Origin: an uncultured Bacteroidales bacterium
GTDB lineage: Bacteria; Bacteroidota; Bacteroidia; Bacteroidales; UBA932
NCBI GenBank assembly: GCA_937900465.1
Contig: CALCEJ010000042.1
Span: 1-15,390, forward strand
Direction of reading: 5' to 3'
DNA: 15,390 nt
Shown: positions 7,451-14,275 of the stretch, one piece after another
How the letters are laid out: every line of letters begins with the position of its first letter
Numbering within the stretch: the first letter of the stretch is position 1
Program-made: the position numbers and the translations under genes
The notes under the pieces: model-generated
The model's input: the letters and a program-made list of their open reading frames with translations, nothing else
The model's database searches: none
Told to the model about the DNA's origin: nothing

Positions 7451-7566
7451 CTCAATAAATCCGAAAGTTCTACACTGAGGTCAAAAGGGTACTTTTTATG
7501 GCGTCGTGGAACAATTATAAGAAAAAATTATTTTAAAAGATTAAAAGGTTATTATATTGATTCTCA

Positions 7567-7612
7567 GGTGTTTATAAAATATAGCTAAAGTATAGCTTTT
7601 AACATCGACACC
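7567..7612. other. Potential imperfect stem-loop in the queA-cinA gap
   Basis: The outer arms GGTGTT (7567-7572) and GACACC (7607-7612) pair over six positions, the last a U-G pair if transcribed on the plus strand. Inside, AAA plus AGCTA (7577-7579, 7583-7587) can pair with TAGCT plus TTT (7593-7600) across a three-base bulge, with a five-base loop. Seen by eye only, with no folding energy calculated. It could be part of an RNA, a protein-binding site, or chance in AT-rich DNA. Confidence 0.3.
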
Positions 7613-7626
7613 CCCTGGCAAGCCTT

Positions 7627-7641
7627 TCGGACAATGTCTGA
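7627..7641. repeat. 15-bp near-perfect palindrome
   Basis: TCGGACA, a central A, then TGTCTGA: six of seven positions are complementary between the arms. It sits in the GC-richer island of an otherwise very AT-rich region, about 210 bp upstream of the cinA -7 element. The shape suggests a dimeric DNA-binding protein site; no partner is identified. Confidence 0.4.
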
Positions 7642-7676
7642 TTCTTGAAAAAGAAGAGGATTAATTTGGACAACTT

Positions 7677-7740
7677 ATTCTATATAAACAAATAACTTGA
7701 TTCTATATAAAGTTATGTTTTAGTAAAGCATTCTATATAT
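7677..7740 (+). repeat. Three direct copies of ATTCTATATA
   Basis: Copies start at 7677, 7700 and 7730 (spacings 23 and 30). The first two share the longer form ATTCTATATAAA and both follow AACTT or AACTTG. The middle copy lies within an inverted repeat, ATAACTT (7692-7698) and AAGTTAT (7710-7716). The repeats are about 110 to 170 bp upstream of the cinA -7 element. Confidence 0.55.
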
Positions 7741-7826
7741 GTTCATTATATTAAAAACTTTATACCCAGTATTTTATTCCTTATTTACTTAATTATAACT
7801 TTAGCAAAGACTTCCCCACCCTTGAT

Positions 7827-7857
7827 TTTCCATTCTTGTTATTTTATAGTATCTTTG
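7827..7857 (+). promoter_or_regulatory. Putative cinA promoter
   Basis: TATCTTTG at 7850-7857 matches TAnnTTTG exactly. A TTTC 19 nt upstream (7827-7830) is a three-of-four match to the -33 TTTG. The ATG at 7878 lies 20 bp beyond the -7 element, giving a leader of roughly 14 nt. Confidence 0.55.
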
Positions 7858-7877
7858 CCTAAAACAGCTTGTGGACT

Positions 7878-9164
7878 ATGACAACGGCAACAATATGCAC
7901 CATCGGAGATGAGATCCTGATCGGCCAGATAGTGGACACGAATTCCTCGTTAATTGCATCTAAACTTCAATTAATCGGCGTCAAAGTGGTAAGAATGTTA
8001 TCGATAGCGGATAACAGAGAAGAGATAATTCAGAAACTCGAGGCCGAACTTTCGTCTGTTGACATTGTAATTACTACCGGAGGGCTGGGTCCCACCAAGG
8101 ATGACATAACTAAAGACGCGCTGATGGAACTGTCCGGAAGCATTGAATATATAAGGAATGAAAAACAGGCAGCAATCATAGACAGAATACTCTCCTCAAG
8201 AGGCCTCCAGAGACTTGAAAGCAACCTCGCCCAGGCCCTCGTACCGGATCGGGCTGAAATCATCCCTAACCGCTTTGGAACGGCCCCTATAATGGTCCTC
8301 AGGAGTAAAAAGGGAAAGGGCATACTGTACTCGATGCCCGGAGTCCCTTTTGAGACCTCAAATATGCTTCCTGATGTACTTGATGACATTTCCAGACGCT
8401 TTCCCCTGGAATCCATCCAGCACCGCAGTATTATGGTCTACGGGCTTGCTGAATCGGCTCTAAGCGAACTTATTGCGCCCTGGGAGGACAATCTTCCGGA
8501 GGGAATGCACCTTGCATACCTCCCCAACCCCCTGTTTGGAATAAAGCTACGCCTTTCCGTATACGGAGGAGACAGGGAATTATCCGAAAAGAGCCTTGAC
8601 AGGGAGACGAAAAAAATCAGCGAAATACTCGGGAACAAGATATACGCGACCTCTGAATCTACCCTTGAAGAAGCCTTGGGGTCAATTCTCCGTGAAAAAG
8701 GAAGGACGCTGAGCGCAGCGGAATCCTGTACGGGAGGCGAAATAGCGCACCTTATTACAACAGTTCCGGGAGCATCTGATTACTTCCTTGGAAGTGTCAC
8801 TTCCTACGCAGTAAGCGTCAAAGAAAAAGTTCTCGGAGTCTCACACGAGACAATAGAAAAAAACGGTGTCGTGAGCAGCGAAGTTGCGGCCGAAATGGCA
8901 CGCGGAGTAAGAGCTTTGACCTGCAGCGATTATGCCGTAGCGACAACCGGTCTTGCGAGCCTCGAACCGGACCGTTTCAACCCTGGCGGAACTGTGTGGA
9001 TCGGGGTGGACGGACCGCTTGGAACAAGGACACTGAAGCGTAATTACCAGAACGACAGGAAGCGTAATATCCAGCGTTTTGCGGCCACTGCGCTCGATTT
9101 TCTCAGATTATACATCCTTGAAGCCGAAAGCTTTGACAAACAAAAAATAAAACACTTATGTTAA
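7878..9164 (+). CDS. cinA: CinA: ADP-ribose pyrophosphatase-like and nicotinamide-nucleotide amidase domains
   Basis: A 428-residue two-domain protein of the NAD-repair type. The N-terminal MoCF/COG1058 domain shows GDEILIGQIVDTN (10-22), TTGGLGPTKDD (67-77) and MPGVPFE (153-159); in characterised relatives it hydrolyses ADP-ribose. The C-terminal CinA_C/PncC domain, which deamidates nicotinamide mononucleotide, shows AESCTGG (281-287) with the expected nucleophile Ser, GSVTSYAVSVKEKVLGV (305-321) and VVSSEVAAEMARG (331-343). The family's Gly-rich stretch of the type GxAGPxGGT-x-x-KPxGTV is changed here to GLASLEPDRFNPGGTV (358-373), which could affect amidase activity. The start is the ATG at 7878; a TTG at 7869 would add three residues and is closer than expected to the promoter. 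The gene stands alone, divergent from queA and convergent with the dipeptidase, and its last codons are part of an inverted repeat. Confidence 0.92.
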   Translation: MTTATICTIGDEILIGQIVDTNSSLIASKLQLIGVKVVRMLSIADNREEIIQKLEAELSSVDIVITTGGLGPTKDDITKDALMELSGSIEYIRNEKQAAIIDRILSSRGLQRLESNLAQALVPDRAEIIPNRFGTAPIMVLRSKKGKGILYSMPGVPFETSNMLPDVLDDISRRFPLESIQHRSIMVYGLAESALSELIAPWEDNLPEGMHLAYLPNPLFGIKLRLSVYGGDRELSEKSLDRETKKISEILGNKIYATSESTLEEALGSILREKGRTLSAAESCTGGEIAHLITTVPGASDYFLGSVTSYAVSVKEKVLGVSHETIEKNGVVSSEVAAEMARGVRALTCSDYAVATTGLASLEPDRFNPGGTVWIGVDGPLGTRTLKRNYQNDRKRNIQRFAATALDFLRLYILEAESFDKQKIKHLC

Positions 9165-9184
9165 AGCATATAACATAAGTGTTT
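9150..9184 (-). terminator. Intrinsic terminator at the cinA/dipeptidase junction
   Basis: A perfect 14-bp inverted repeat, AAACACTTATGTTA (9150-9163) and TAACATAAGTGTTT (9171-9184), with a 7-nt loop. On the minus strand the hairpin is followed by a T-rich run (TTATTTTTTG over 9150-9141), the form of a rho-independent terminator for the operon ending with the dipeptidase at 9213. On the plus strand it overlaps the last cinA codons and stop (9162-9164) but is followed by CAAAAC rather than a T tract, so it should terminate cinA less well. Confidence 0.8.
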
Positions 9185-9212
9185 CAAAACTATGGTATTC
9201 GACCTAAATTCT

Positions 9213-10295
9213 TTATTCAGAGCATTTTATAACACGGTCCCAGACTGCCAGCAGATTTTCCCCGGCAATCATGGAAATCTCCTTTTCTGAGTACCCGCGG
9301 GAGGACAGTTCATCAAAGAGGACTCCTATTTTCGAGACGTCTTCAAGCCCCTCGGGAGGGACGTTGATCCCGTCATAATCGGAGCCTATTCCGACGTGGG
9401 AAAGACCGGCGATTTCCACCGCCCGGTCGATATGTTCAGCAACCTCTTTTACGCTGCTGCGGAGAATCCCGAGAAGCTTATCCTGCATCCGGTTCCACTC
9501 ATCCCGGAAAACGGGATTTGCGGGGTCGCTCCGGAACCTCTTTTCAACCTCGTCACCTTCATCGATTATCCGGGCACTCTTCTGATCTTTGCCATAAGAA
9601 TCGGAGAGGAATGCGGGATAGAAATTAATCCCGACGTATCCGTCTTTTTCGCCAAGCGCCTTAAGCATCTCATCAGTAAGATTGCGCCTGTGCCCGCAAA
9701 TCGCGCGGCAACAGGAATGGGAGGCTATGACCGGAGCCTTGGAGTAATCGATGCAATCCCAGAAAGTCTTGTCCGATGCGTGGGACAGGTCCACCATCAT
9801 TCCAAGACGGTTCATCTCCGCGACCACTTCCCTGCCGAACGGGCTCAGCCCGTTCCAGGTCTTTCCCTCTGAAGCAGCATCCGCGATGGCATTGTCTCCG
9901 TTATGGGTAAGTGTTACATACCTCGTTCCCAGCCGGAAAAAGGTTCTCAAAAGCGGAAGCGACGTCTGGATTGGAGATCCGTTCTCCATACCTATGAAAA
10001 TAGCCGTACGGCCGCTGTCCGCAACGGCGCGTCCTTCGTCCGGAGTAAAAGAGATCGCAGCATATTCCGGATTCGCTCCTACGGAGTCATAAACTCCGGA
10101 GATCATCTCGAGAGCATAACGGGTTGCGGCATCAGGGCCCATTGTGGGCGGAGTATAAAGGGCAAAAAAGGAGCCGCCGACTCCCCCGCGCCTGAGTTTG
10201 GGGAAATCGACGTGCCCGTATCTGTTGTCCTTGGACAAGTCCCTCAGTCTGAGAATCTGGGAGGGAGTGTCAGCGTGGGAATCAAACAGTCTCAT
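9213..10295 (-). CDS. Membrane dipeptidase family (M19, renal dipeptidase-like)
   Basis: A 360-residue metal-dependent dipeptidase. By comparison with human DPEP1 every key residue is in place: HxD metal ligands H7 and D9, bridging E104 (GMENG), substrate His H131 (LTLTHNGDN), metal ligands H172 (DLSHAS) and H193 (ASHSCC), substrate Arg R204 (GHRRN) and D306 (GSDYDG). EGLEDVSK (315-322) is another family block. It likely cleaves dipeptides, possibly including D-residue or peptidoglycan-derived ones; substrate is not predictable. There is no signal peptide: the protein begins directly with the catalytic HxD strand, so it is probably cytoplasmic despite the family name. Its ATG overlaps the TAA of the upstream GIN protein gene by one base (TAATG), suggesting translational coupling. 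It is the last gene of the valS-tat operon, ahead of the hairpin at 9150-9184. Confidence 0.92.
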   Translation of the reverse strand: MRLFDSHADTPSQILRLRDLSKDNRYGHVDFPKLRRGGVGGSFFALYTPPTMGPDAATRYALEMISGVYDSVGANPEYAAISFTPDEGRAVADSGRTAIFIGMENGSPIQTSLPLLRTFFRLGTRYVTLTHNGDNAIADAASEGKTWNGLSPFGREVVAEMNRLGMMVDLSHASDKTFWDCIDYSKAPVIASHSCCRAICGHRRNLTDEMLKALGEKDGYVGINFYPAFLSDSYGKDQKSARIIDEGDEVEKRFRSDPANPVFRDEWNRMQDKLLGILRSSVKEVAEHIDRAVEIAGLSHVGIGSDYDGINVPPEGLEDVSKIGVLFDELSSRGYSEKEISMIAGENLLAVWDRVIKCSE

Positions 10296-11305
10296 TACTT
10301 TGTTCCGATAGGAGCAAGGGTGGACTTGATGATTTTACCGATGACGAACTGGGGTGTTCCGCCATAGTAGAGGCTGGATCCGCTTGTGAGGGATTGGGCC
10401 TCGAGAACCTCATTTACAACGACACTGGCAGTTGCGGAACCGGAAAGGTTGCATATTGCATTGTCCACGGTAAAGCCGGAGGCATCAACCGAAGAACTCC
10501 TGGCCGATGTCAAGGCGATACTTTCTCCCTGACCGGAAAGAAGGATCTTTGAAGAGCCTTCTGTGCTGAAGACGGACTTCTCCACATCCAGATTAAGGGT
10601 AATCTGGGCAGTCCCGGCACTTGCAAGATTCAGGGTGCGGGCCCTGCCGGATGCGGCAAGGACGGAGGATCCGATACCGCTTACAGCGACTTCACCGGCC
10701 TCGAGGTAAACCTTCGCATTGGCATTGTTCTCGGTAGAGATCTCGACAGAGCCTTCGGTCTTAAGGGTAAGGACTGCCTGAGCGTTCTTCTTGAGTCCTA
10801 CCTTTGCGGCGTCAGCGACGACGCTGAGGCTCTTGATCTGGGCCTTATCGGTAACTGAAACCAGGAGCGAGGAACCGCCGAACTCGTCAGTACCGGTAAC
10901 TGAAGCATTCTCTGTAAGGGTAAGTCCTGCAAGCTCCGGCATATATACGACTGCACGGAAAACAGGAGTGGAAGCATCCTTGCCCCTGTACAGTTTCTTG
11001 GTGTCTTTGGGAACGCTCTTGGAATCATAGTTGAAATAGAGCGTCGATGCCTTCACGAAAACGTCGATGTAGGGAGAAAGTTCCTTGTCCACGGTAAGGC
11101 GGACGTTGCAGGCGTCACTCTTGACGAGTGTGATCTCGAAATCACCGCCGGCGCAAACGGATGTGAAATTCTGGACGGGAATCTCCTTGTCCTCAAGCTG
11201 AGAAGCCGCGGTCTGGGCGGAAGCAGGGACCGATACGAAGATAAGTCCAGCCAAAGCAATCATTCCAATGACTGCCCTGAAAGCATTGTTTAATTTCATA
11301 TTCAT
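10295..11305 (-). CDS. Secreted head-GIN domain protein (DUF2807)
   Basis: A 336-residue protein with a type I signal peptide (about 1-30, ending VPASA before Gln31). The rest is a Ser/Thr/Ala/Val-rich series of short beta strands with repeating patterns such as LTLTENASVTG, VSGIGSSVL and LNLASAGTAQITL, the look of the DUF2807 or 'putative auto-transporter adhesin, head GIN' family, which folds as a right-handed beta-helix and is common in Bacteroidota. Function is not established for most members; it lies in the periplasm or at the outer membrane. IPVQNFTSVCAGGDFEITLV (42-61) is the usual opening of the domain, where members tend to read as F..i...G.f.v.l. Two starts are possible, ATG 11305 and ATG 11299 (MKLNN); the longer is given. 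It lies 11 bp downstream of the ABC-F gene and overlaps the dipeptidase start by one base. Confidence 0.8.
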   Translation of the reverse strand: MNMKLNNAFRAVIGMIALAGLIFVSVPASAQTAASQLEDKEIPVQNFTSVCAGGDFEITLVKSDACNVRLTVDKELSPYIDVFVKASTLYFNYDSKSVPKDTKKLYRGKDASTPVFRAVVYMPELAGLTLTENASVTGTDEFGGSSLLVSVTDKAQIKSLSVVADAAKVGLKKNAQAVLTLKTEGSVEISTENNANAKVYLEAGEVAVSGIGSSVLAASGRARTLNLASAGTAQITLNLDVEKSVFSTEGSSKILLSGQGESIALTSARSSSVDASGFTVDNAICNLSGSATASVVVNEVLEAQSLTSGSSLYYGGTPQFVIGKIIKSTLAPIGTK

Positions 11306-11316
11306 TAAAAATAAAG

Positions 11317-13248
11317 TTATAGTTTCAGTTTTTCAGCAAGCCCGCTCCATTCCTCCATAAAAGAATCGAGCCGTATTTTCAGTTCCAAGTAATCCCTGGT
11401 TAACTCCACAATGTCGGTATTATTTCCGGGATTTGCAAGAACCTTCTCGATTTCCGACATTTTTTCTTCCGTCAAACCTATCTCTTTCTCTACGAAAAGG
11501 AACCGGTTACGCAGTTTCTTTTCCTCTTTGGAGACAGCCTTCATCGCCTTGAAGCTGTCGCAGCCATCCTCCTTCCCGGAAGACCTCTCCTGAGCGGGAA
11601 CATTCTCCGGCGACGTCCTCTCCAACTCCTGCAGGGATCCTATCCTGAGTTTCCTGAGGAAGTCCTCCACCCCTCCGAGGTGCTCTCTCACCTTCCCGTC
11701 ACGGAACTCGTACATCTTGTCAACCAGCCCGTCAAGGAAGTCACGGTCGTGGGATACGACAACAAGCGTGCCGTCGAAAGCGGAAAGCGCAGCTTTCAGC
11801 ACATCCTTGGACCTTATGTCCATATGGTTTGTGGGCTCATCCAGTACGAGGAAATTGTGTGATTTGAGCATCAGCGAAGCCATTCCCAGCCGGGATCTCT
11901 CCCCTCCGCTGAGAACGGAGACCTTTTTATCCACATCCTCGCCCCTGAACAGGAATGCCCCAAGGATATCCCGAAGGTTCTTTCTGACGTCTCCGACAGC
12001 GGCACGGTCCAAAGTATCATATACAGTAAGGCTGCCGTCGAGGATATCTTCCTGATTCTGGGCATAGTAGCCGATATCGACGTTATGACCGATCACCGCA
12101 GTACCGGAAATCGGATCCAGCTGTCCTGTGATTACCCTGATAAGAGTGGTTTTTCCCTCACCGTTGCGGCCAACAAGCGCGACCTTCTCTCCCCTTTTGA
12201 TTTCAATGTCAGCGCTCCGGAAAACAATTTTTCCGGGATACCCCGCAGTAAGATCCGTACCCTTGAAGACAATATCTCCGGAACGGGTAACGGGAGGAAA
12301 TCTCAGCGAAAGGGTACTTGAGTCTGTCTCATCAATCTCTATCCTCTCCAATTTCTCCAAAGCCTTTATCCTGGACTGGACTTGATTGGATTTTGTGGGC
12401 TTGTAGCGGAAGCGGTTTATAAAATCCTCTGTTTTCTCTATCATCCTCTGCTGGTTTTCGTAGGCCGCCTTCTGCTGGGCAAGCCTTTCCTCGCGAAGGA
12501 TCACGTACTGGCTGTAAGGGACTTTATAATCGTGAATGTGGCCGAGAAGGATCTCGACAGTCCTTCCTGTTACATTGTCAAGGAACTTCCTGTCGTGAGA
12601 AACCAGAAGAACCGCTCCCCTGAATGAGCACAGATAGTGTTCAAACCATTCGATGGACTCGATGTCAAGATGGTTGGTGGGCTCGTCCAGAAGAAGAAGG
12701 TCAGGACCGGAAATAAGGATTTTTGCAAGCTCCATCCTCATATTCCATCCCTGGCTGAAAGTCTCAGTATTCCGGGAAAGCTCCTCCTCTTTGAACCCAA
12801 GTCCGAAAAGAGTCCTCTTCGCTCTTACCTGAGGAGCTTCTCCGGTTTCAAGGGACAGACGGTCATTTATCTCATTTATCCGATTAAGTAATGATTCGTA
12901 TTCGCATGATTGATAGTCGTCTCTCTCTGATAACAAGAGCGTCAACCTATCTAATTCGGACTCCAGGTCCTTAAGATCATCGAACACAGACATCACTTCC
13001 TCAAGGACGCTCCTGCCCCGGTTGTGATTCATAATCTGGGGAAGATATCCAACCTTGACTGACGGGGACACTCTAACCGTTCCGGAGGTTGGTGACTGTT
13101 CTCCGGTTATGAGCTTCATAAGAGTGGATTTACCGGCGCCGTTCTTTCCTACGAGTCCAATCTTCTCTCCGGGACTGATATGAAAGCTTATCCCGTCCAG
13201 AAGGGTAAAACCCCCGAAGGCTACGGTAACGTTGCTGATAGAAATCAC
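11317..13248 (-). CDS. ABC-F family ATPase (ribosome-associated, Uup/YheS-like)
   Basis: A 643-residue soluble protein with two ABC ATPase domains and no membrane segments, the ABC-F layout; such proteins bind the ribosomal E site and ease stalled translation or confer antibiotic protection. Domain one: Walker A GKNGAGKST (34-42), signature FSQGWNMR (164-171), Walker B LLLLDEPTNHLD (184-195), SHDR (217-220). The linker (about 245-305) has the helical, basic character of the P-site tRNA interaction motif. Domain two: Walker A GRNGEGKTT (360-368), signature LSGGE (446-450), Walker B FLVLDEPTNHMD (466-477), SHDRDF (499-504). A charged C-terminal helical region (about 570-643) resembles the coiled coil of Uup-type members. 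The first signature has Gln where FSGGW is usual. The start is GTG, overlapping the tatC stop as GTGA; the resulting MISI start matches the usual start of this family. Which ABC-F subfamily is uncertain. Confidence 0.92.
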   Translation of the reverse strand: MISISNVTVAFGGFTLLDGISFHISPGEKIGLVGKNGAGKSTLMKLITGEQSPTSGTVRVSPSVKVGYLPQIMNHNRGRSVLEEVMSVFDDLKDLESELDRLTLLLSERDDYQSCEYESLLNRINEINDRLSLETGEAPQVRAKRTLFGLGFKEEELSRNTETFSQGWNMRMELAKILISGPDLLLLDEPTNHLDIESIEWFEHYLCSFRGAVLLVSHDRKFLDNVTGRTVEILLGHIHDYKVPYSQYVILREERLAQQKAAYENQQRMIEKTEDFINRFRYKPTKSNQVQSRIKALEKLERIEIDETDSSTLSLRFPPVTRSGDIVFKGTDLTAGYPGKIVFRSADIEIKRGEKVALVGRNGEGKTTLIRVITGQLDPISGTAVIGHNVDIGYYAQNQEDILDGSLTVYDTLDRAAVGDVRKNLRDILGAFLFRGEDVDKKVSVLSGGERSRLGMASLMLKSHNFLVLDEPTNHMDIRSKDVLKAALSAFDGTLVVVSHDRDFLDGLVDKMYEFRDGKVREHLGGVEDFLRKLRIGSLQELERTSPENVPAQERSSGKEDGCDSFKAMKAVSKEEKKLRNRFLFVEKEIGLTEEKMSEIEKVLANPGNNTDIVELTRDYLELKIRLDSFMEEWSGLAEKLKL

Positions 13249-13985
13249 TTCTTACAAAGCAAGACTGACAGTTCAAACAAGAGCCACAGGGGTACTGCGG
13301 CAATAAGCATAGACAGAGGATCCGCAGGAGTGACAAGCGCCGCTACGACAAGCACACCCACCAGGGCGTGCTTCCTGTACTTTCTGAGCGTCGACCTGCG
13401 GATTATGCCAAGACTCGACAGAATAACAATCAGCATCGGGAACTCGAAAACTATTCCCATAGCAAGGACTGTCGAGTTGAATATCGAAATGTAAGAGTCC
13501 AGAGTAATCGTATTCTGGACAATGTCGCTTACGTTATAGGTCAGAAAAAAATGAAGAGCAAGGGGAAGGATGATATAATACCCTACCAGAAGACCCACAT
13601 AGAACAGCAATCCACCGCCAAGGAAAGATGCCCGGACAGGTTTTTTCTCCCGCTCATACAGGGCCGGGGCGACAAAACGCCATATTTCGAAACAAATGTA
13701 GGGGAAGGACAGGATGAAGCCGATAAGGACAGACTCCTTCATATGAACCATAAACTGGGCGGTGACGTTTACGTTGATCAGGCTGACATCCAGTGGAAGC
13801 TTCATCCAGCGGTAGACAATGAAGCTATTGTCCAGCGGTCCGAATACAATCGTCCCGAAAACGAAGGTCCTGAAACAGAAAACAATGACAGCAAAAAGGA
13901 GCACCGAAAGCGCCGATCGGACAATTGTTCCTCTCAGCACCTCCAGATGGTCCCAGAAGGACATCTCACTGTTTTCCTTTCCCAC
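13245..13985 (-). CDS. tatC: Twin-arginine translocase subunit TatC
   Basis: A 246-residue six-helix inner-membrane protein, the receptor of the Tat pathway that exports folded proteins with twin-arginine signals. Family landmarks are MSFWDHLEVLR (8-18; the cytoplasmic N-terminal segment that contacts the signal peptide), FPYICFEIWRFVAPALYEREKK (first periplasmic-to-cytoplasmic hairpin, 91-112 approximately), FEFPML in the fourth helix region and TPADPLSM before the last helices. The start is uncertain: GTG at 13985 adds seven residues before the ATG at 13964; the short charged extension is typical of Bacteroidota TatC, so GTG is given. It follows tatA by 17 bp and its TGA overlaps the GTG start of the ABC-F gene. 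Confidence 0.94.
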   Translation of the reverse strand: MGKENSEMSFWDHLEVLRGTIVRSALSVLLFAVIVFCFRTFVFGTIVFGPLDNSFIVYRWMKLPLDVSLINVNVTAQFMVHMKESVLIGFILSFPYICFEIWRFVAPALYEREKKPVRASFLGGGLLFYVGLLVGYYIILPLALHFFLTYNVSDIVQNTITLDSYISIFNSTVLAMGIVFEFPMLIVILSSLGIIRRSTLRKYRKHALVGVLVVAALVTPADPLSMLIAAVPLWLLFELSVLLCKK

Positions 13986-14002
13986 AGAAGAGAAGGGTCC
14001 CG

Positions 14003-14239
14003 CTAATTCTCCTTTTCAGATGACTTGTCGGCGGGAGTGTCCTCGATTTCCTTTTCGACGGACTTGACCTCCTTCTCGACTTCATTCATCCCCTGTTTGA
14101 AACTCTTGACGCCTTTCCCAAGTCCCTTCATAAACTCAGGAATCTTGTTTGCGCCGAAAAGAATCAAAACCACCAGGGCGATGATGACAATCTGCCAGGG
14201 TCCGACCACTCCGAGGGGGTAAAAAAGGTTCAAAATCAT
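14003..14239 (-). CDS. tatA: Twin-arginine translocase subunit TatA/E
   Basis: A 78-residue single-span protein that oligomerises to form the Tat translocation path. One N-terminal membrane helix (about 13-29, GPWQIVIIALVVLILF) is followed by FGANKIPEFMKGLGKGVKSF, the hinge and amphipathic helix typical of TatA, then a highly charged Lys/Glu tail. No TatB is present between tatA and tatC, as is normal in Bacteroidota where TatA serves both roles. It lies 36 bp downstream of valS and 17 bp before tatC, and is probably co-transcribed with both. Confidence 0.95.
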   Translation of the reverse strand: MILNLFYPLGVVGPWQIVIIALVVLILFGANKIPEFMKGLGKGVKSFKQGMNEVEKEVKSVEKEIEDTPADKSSEKEN

Positions 14240-14241
14240 GG

Positions 14242-14255
14242 TAACAAAAATGTTA
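14242..14255 (-). other. Small inverted repeat in the valS-tatA gap
   Basis: TAACA (14242-14246) and TGTTA (14251-14255) around four A bases. The stem is only five A/T-rich pairs with a run of T in the loop on the minus strand and no T tract after it, so a terminator is unlikely. It might be chance. Confidence 0.15.
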
Positions 14256-14275
14256 TGGTGTTTAACTATTTTGTT

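Larger units (their letters stand above)
7434..7877. other. AT-rich intergenic region between divergent queA and cinA
   Basis: About 440 bp with no credible gene, in a window where other gaps are mostly under 90 bp. Base composition is uneven: 7501-7560 has 13 G/C in 60 and 7681-7740 has 10 in 60, while 7601-7640 has 22 in 40. It contains a potential stem-loop (7567-7612), a 15-bp palindrome (7627-7641), three ATTCTATATA copies (7677-7740) and promoter elements at both ends. I find no tRNA, known riboswitch or insertion-sequence ends by eye. Confidence 0.7.

Noticed and set aside
7498..7536. A 12-residue basic micro-frame (MASWNNYKKKLF) in the queA-cinA gap.
   Set aside because: Too short to support, with no ribosome-binding or promoter evidence; it could be tested by ribosome profiling.
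7681..7760. The AT-rich repeats as a replication origin or dif-like recombination site.
   Set aside because: No TTATNCACA DnaA boxes were found, the neighbours are not typical origin genes, and the arms do not match a known dif layout well.
9396..9872. A 158-codon plus-strand frame opposite the dipeptidase.
   Set aside because: It is antisense to an M19 gene whose active-site residues are all conserved; the product is not recognisable.
13368..14006. A 212-codon open frame on the plus strand, opposite tatC.
   Set aside because: It is fully antisense to a certain tatC and its product is a hydrophilic sequence with no recognisable fold, as expected from the complement of a membrane-protein gene.
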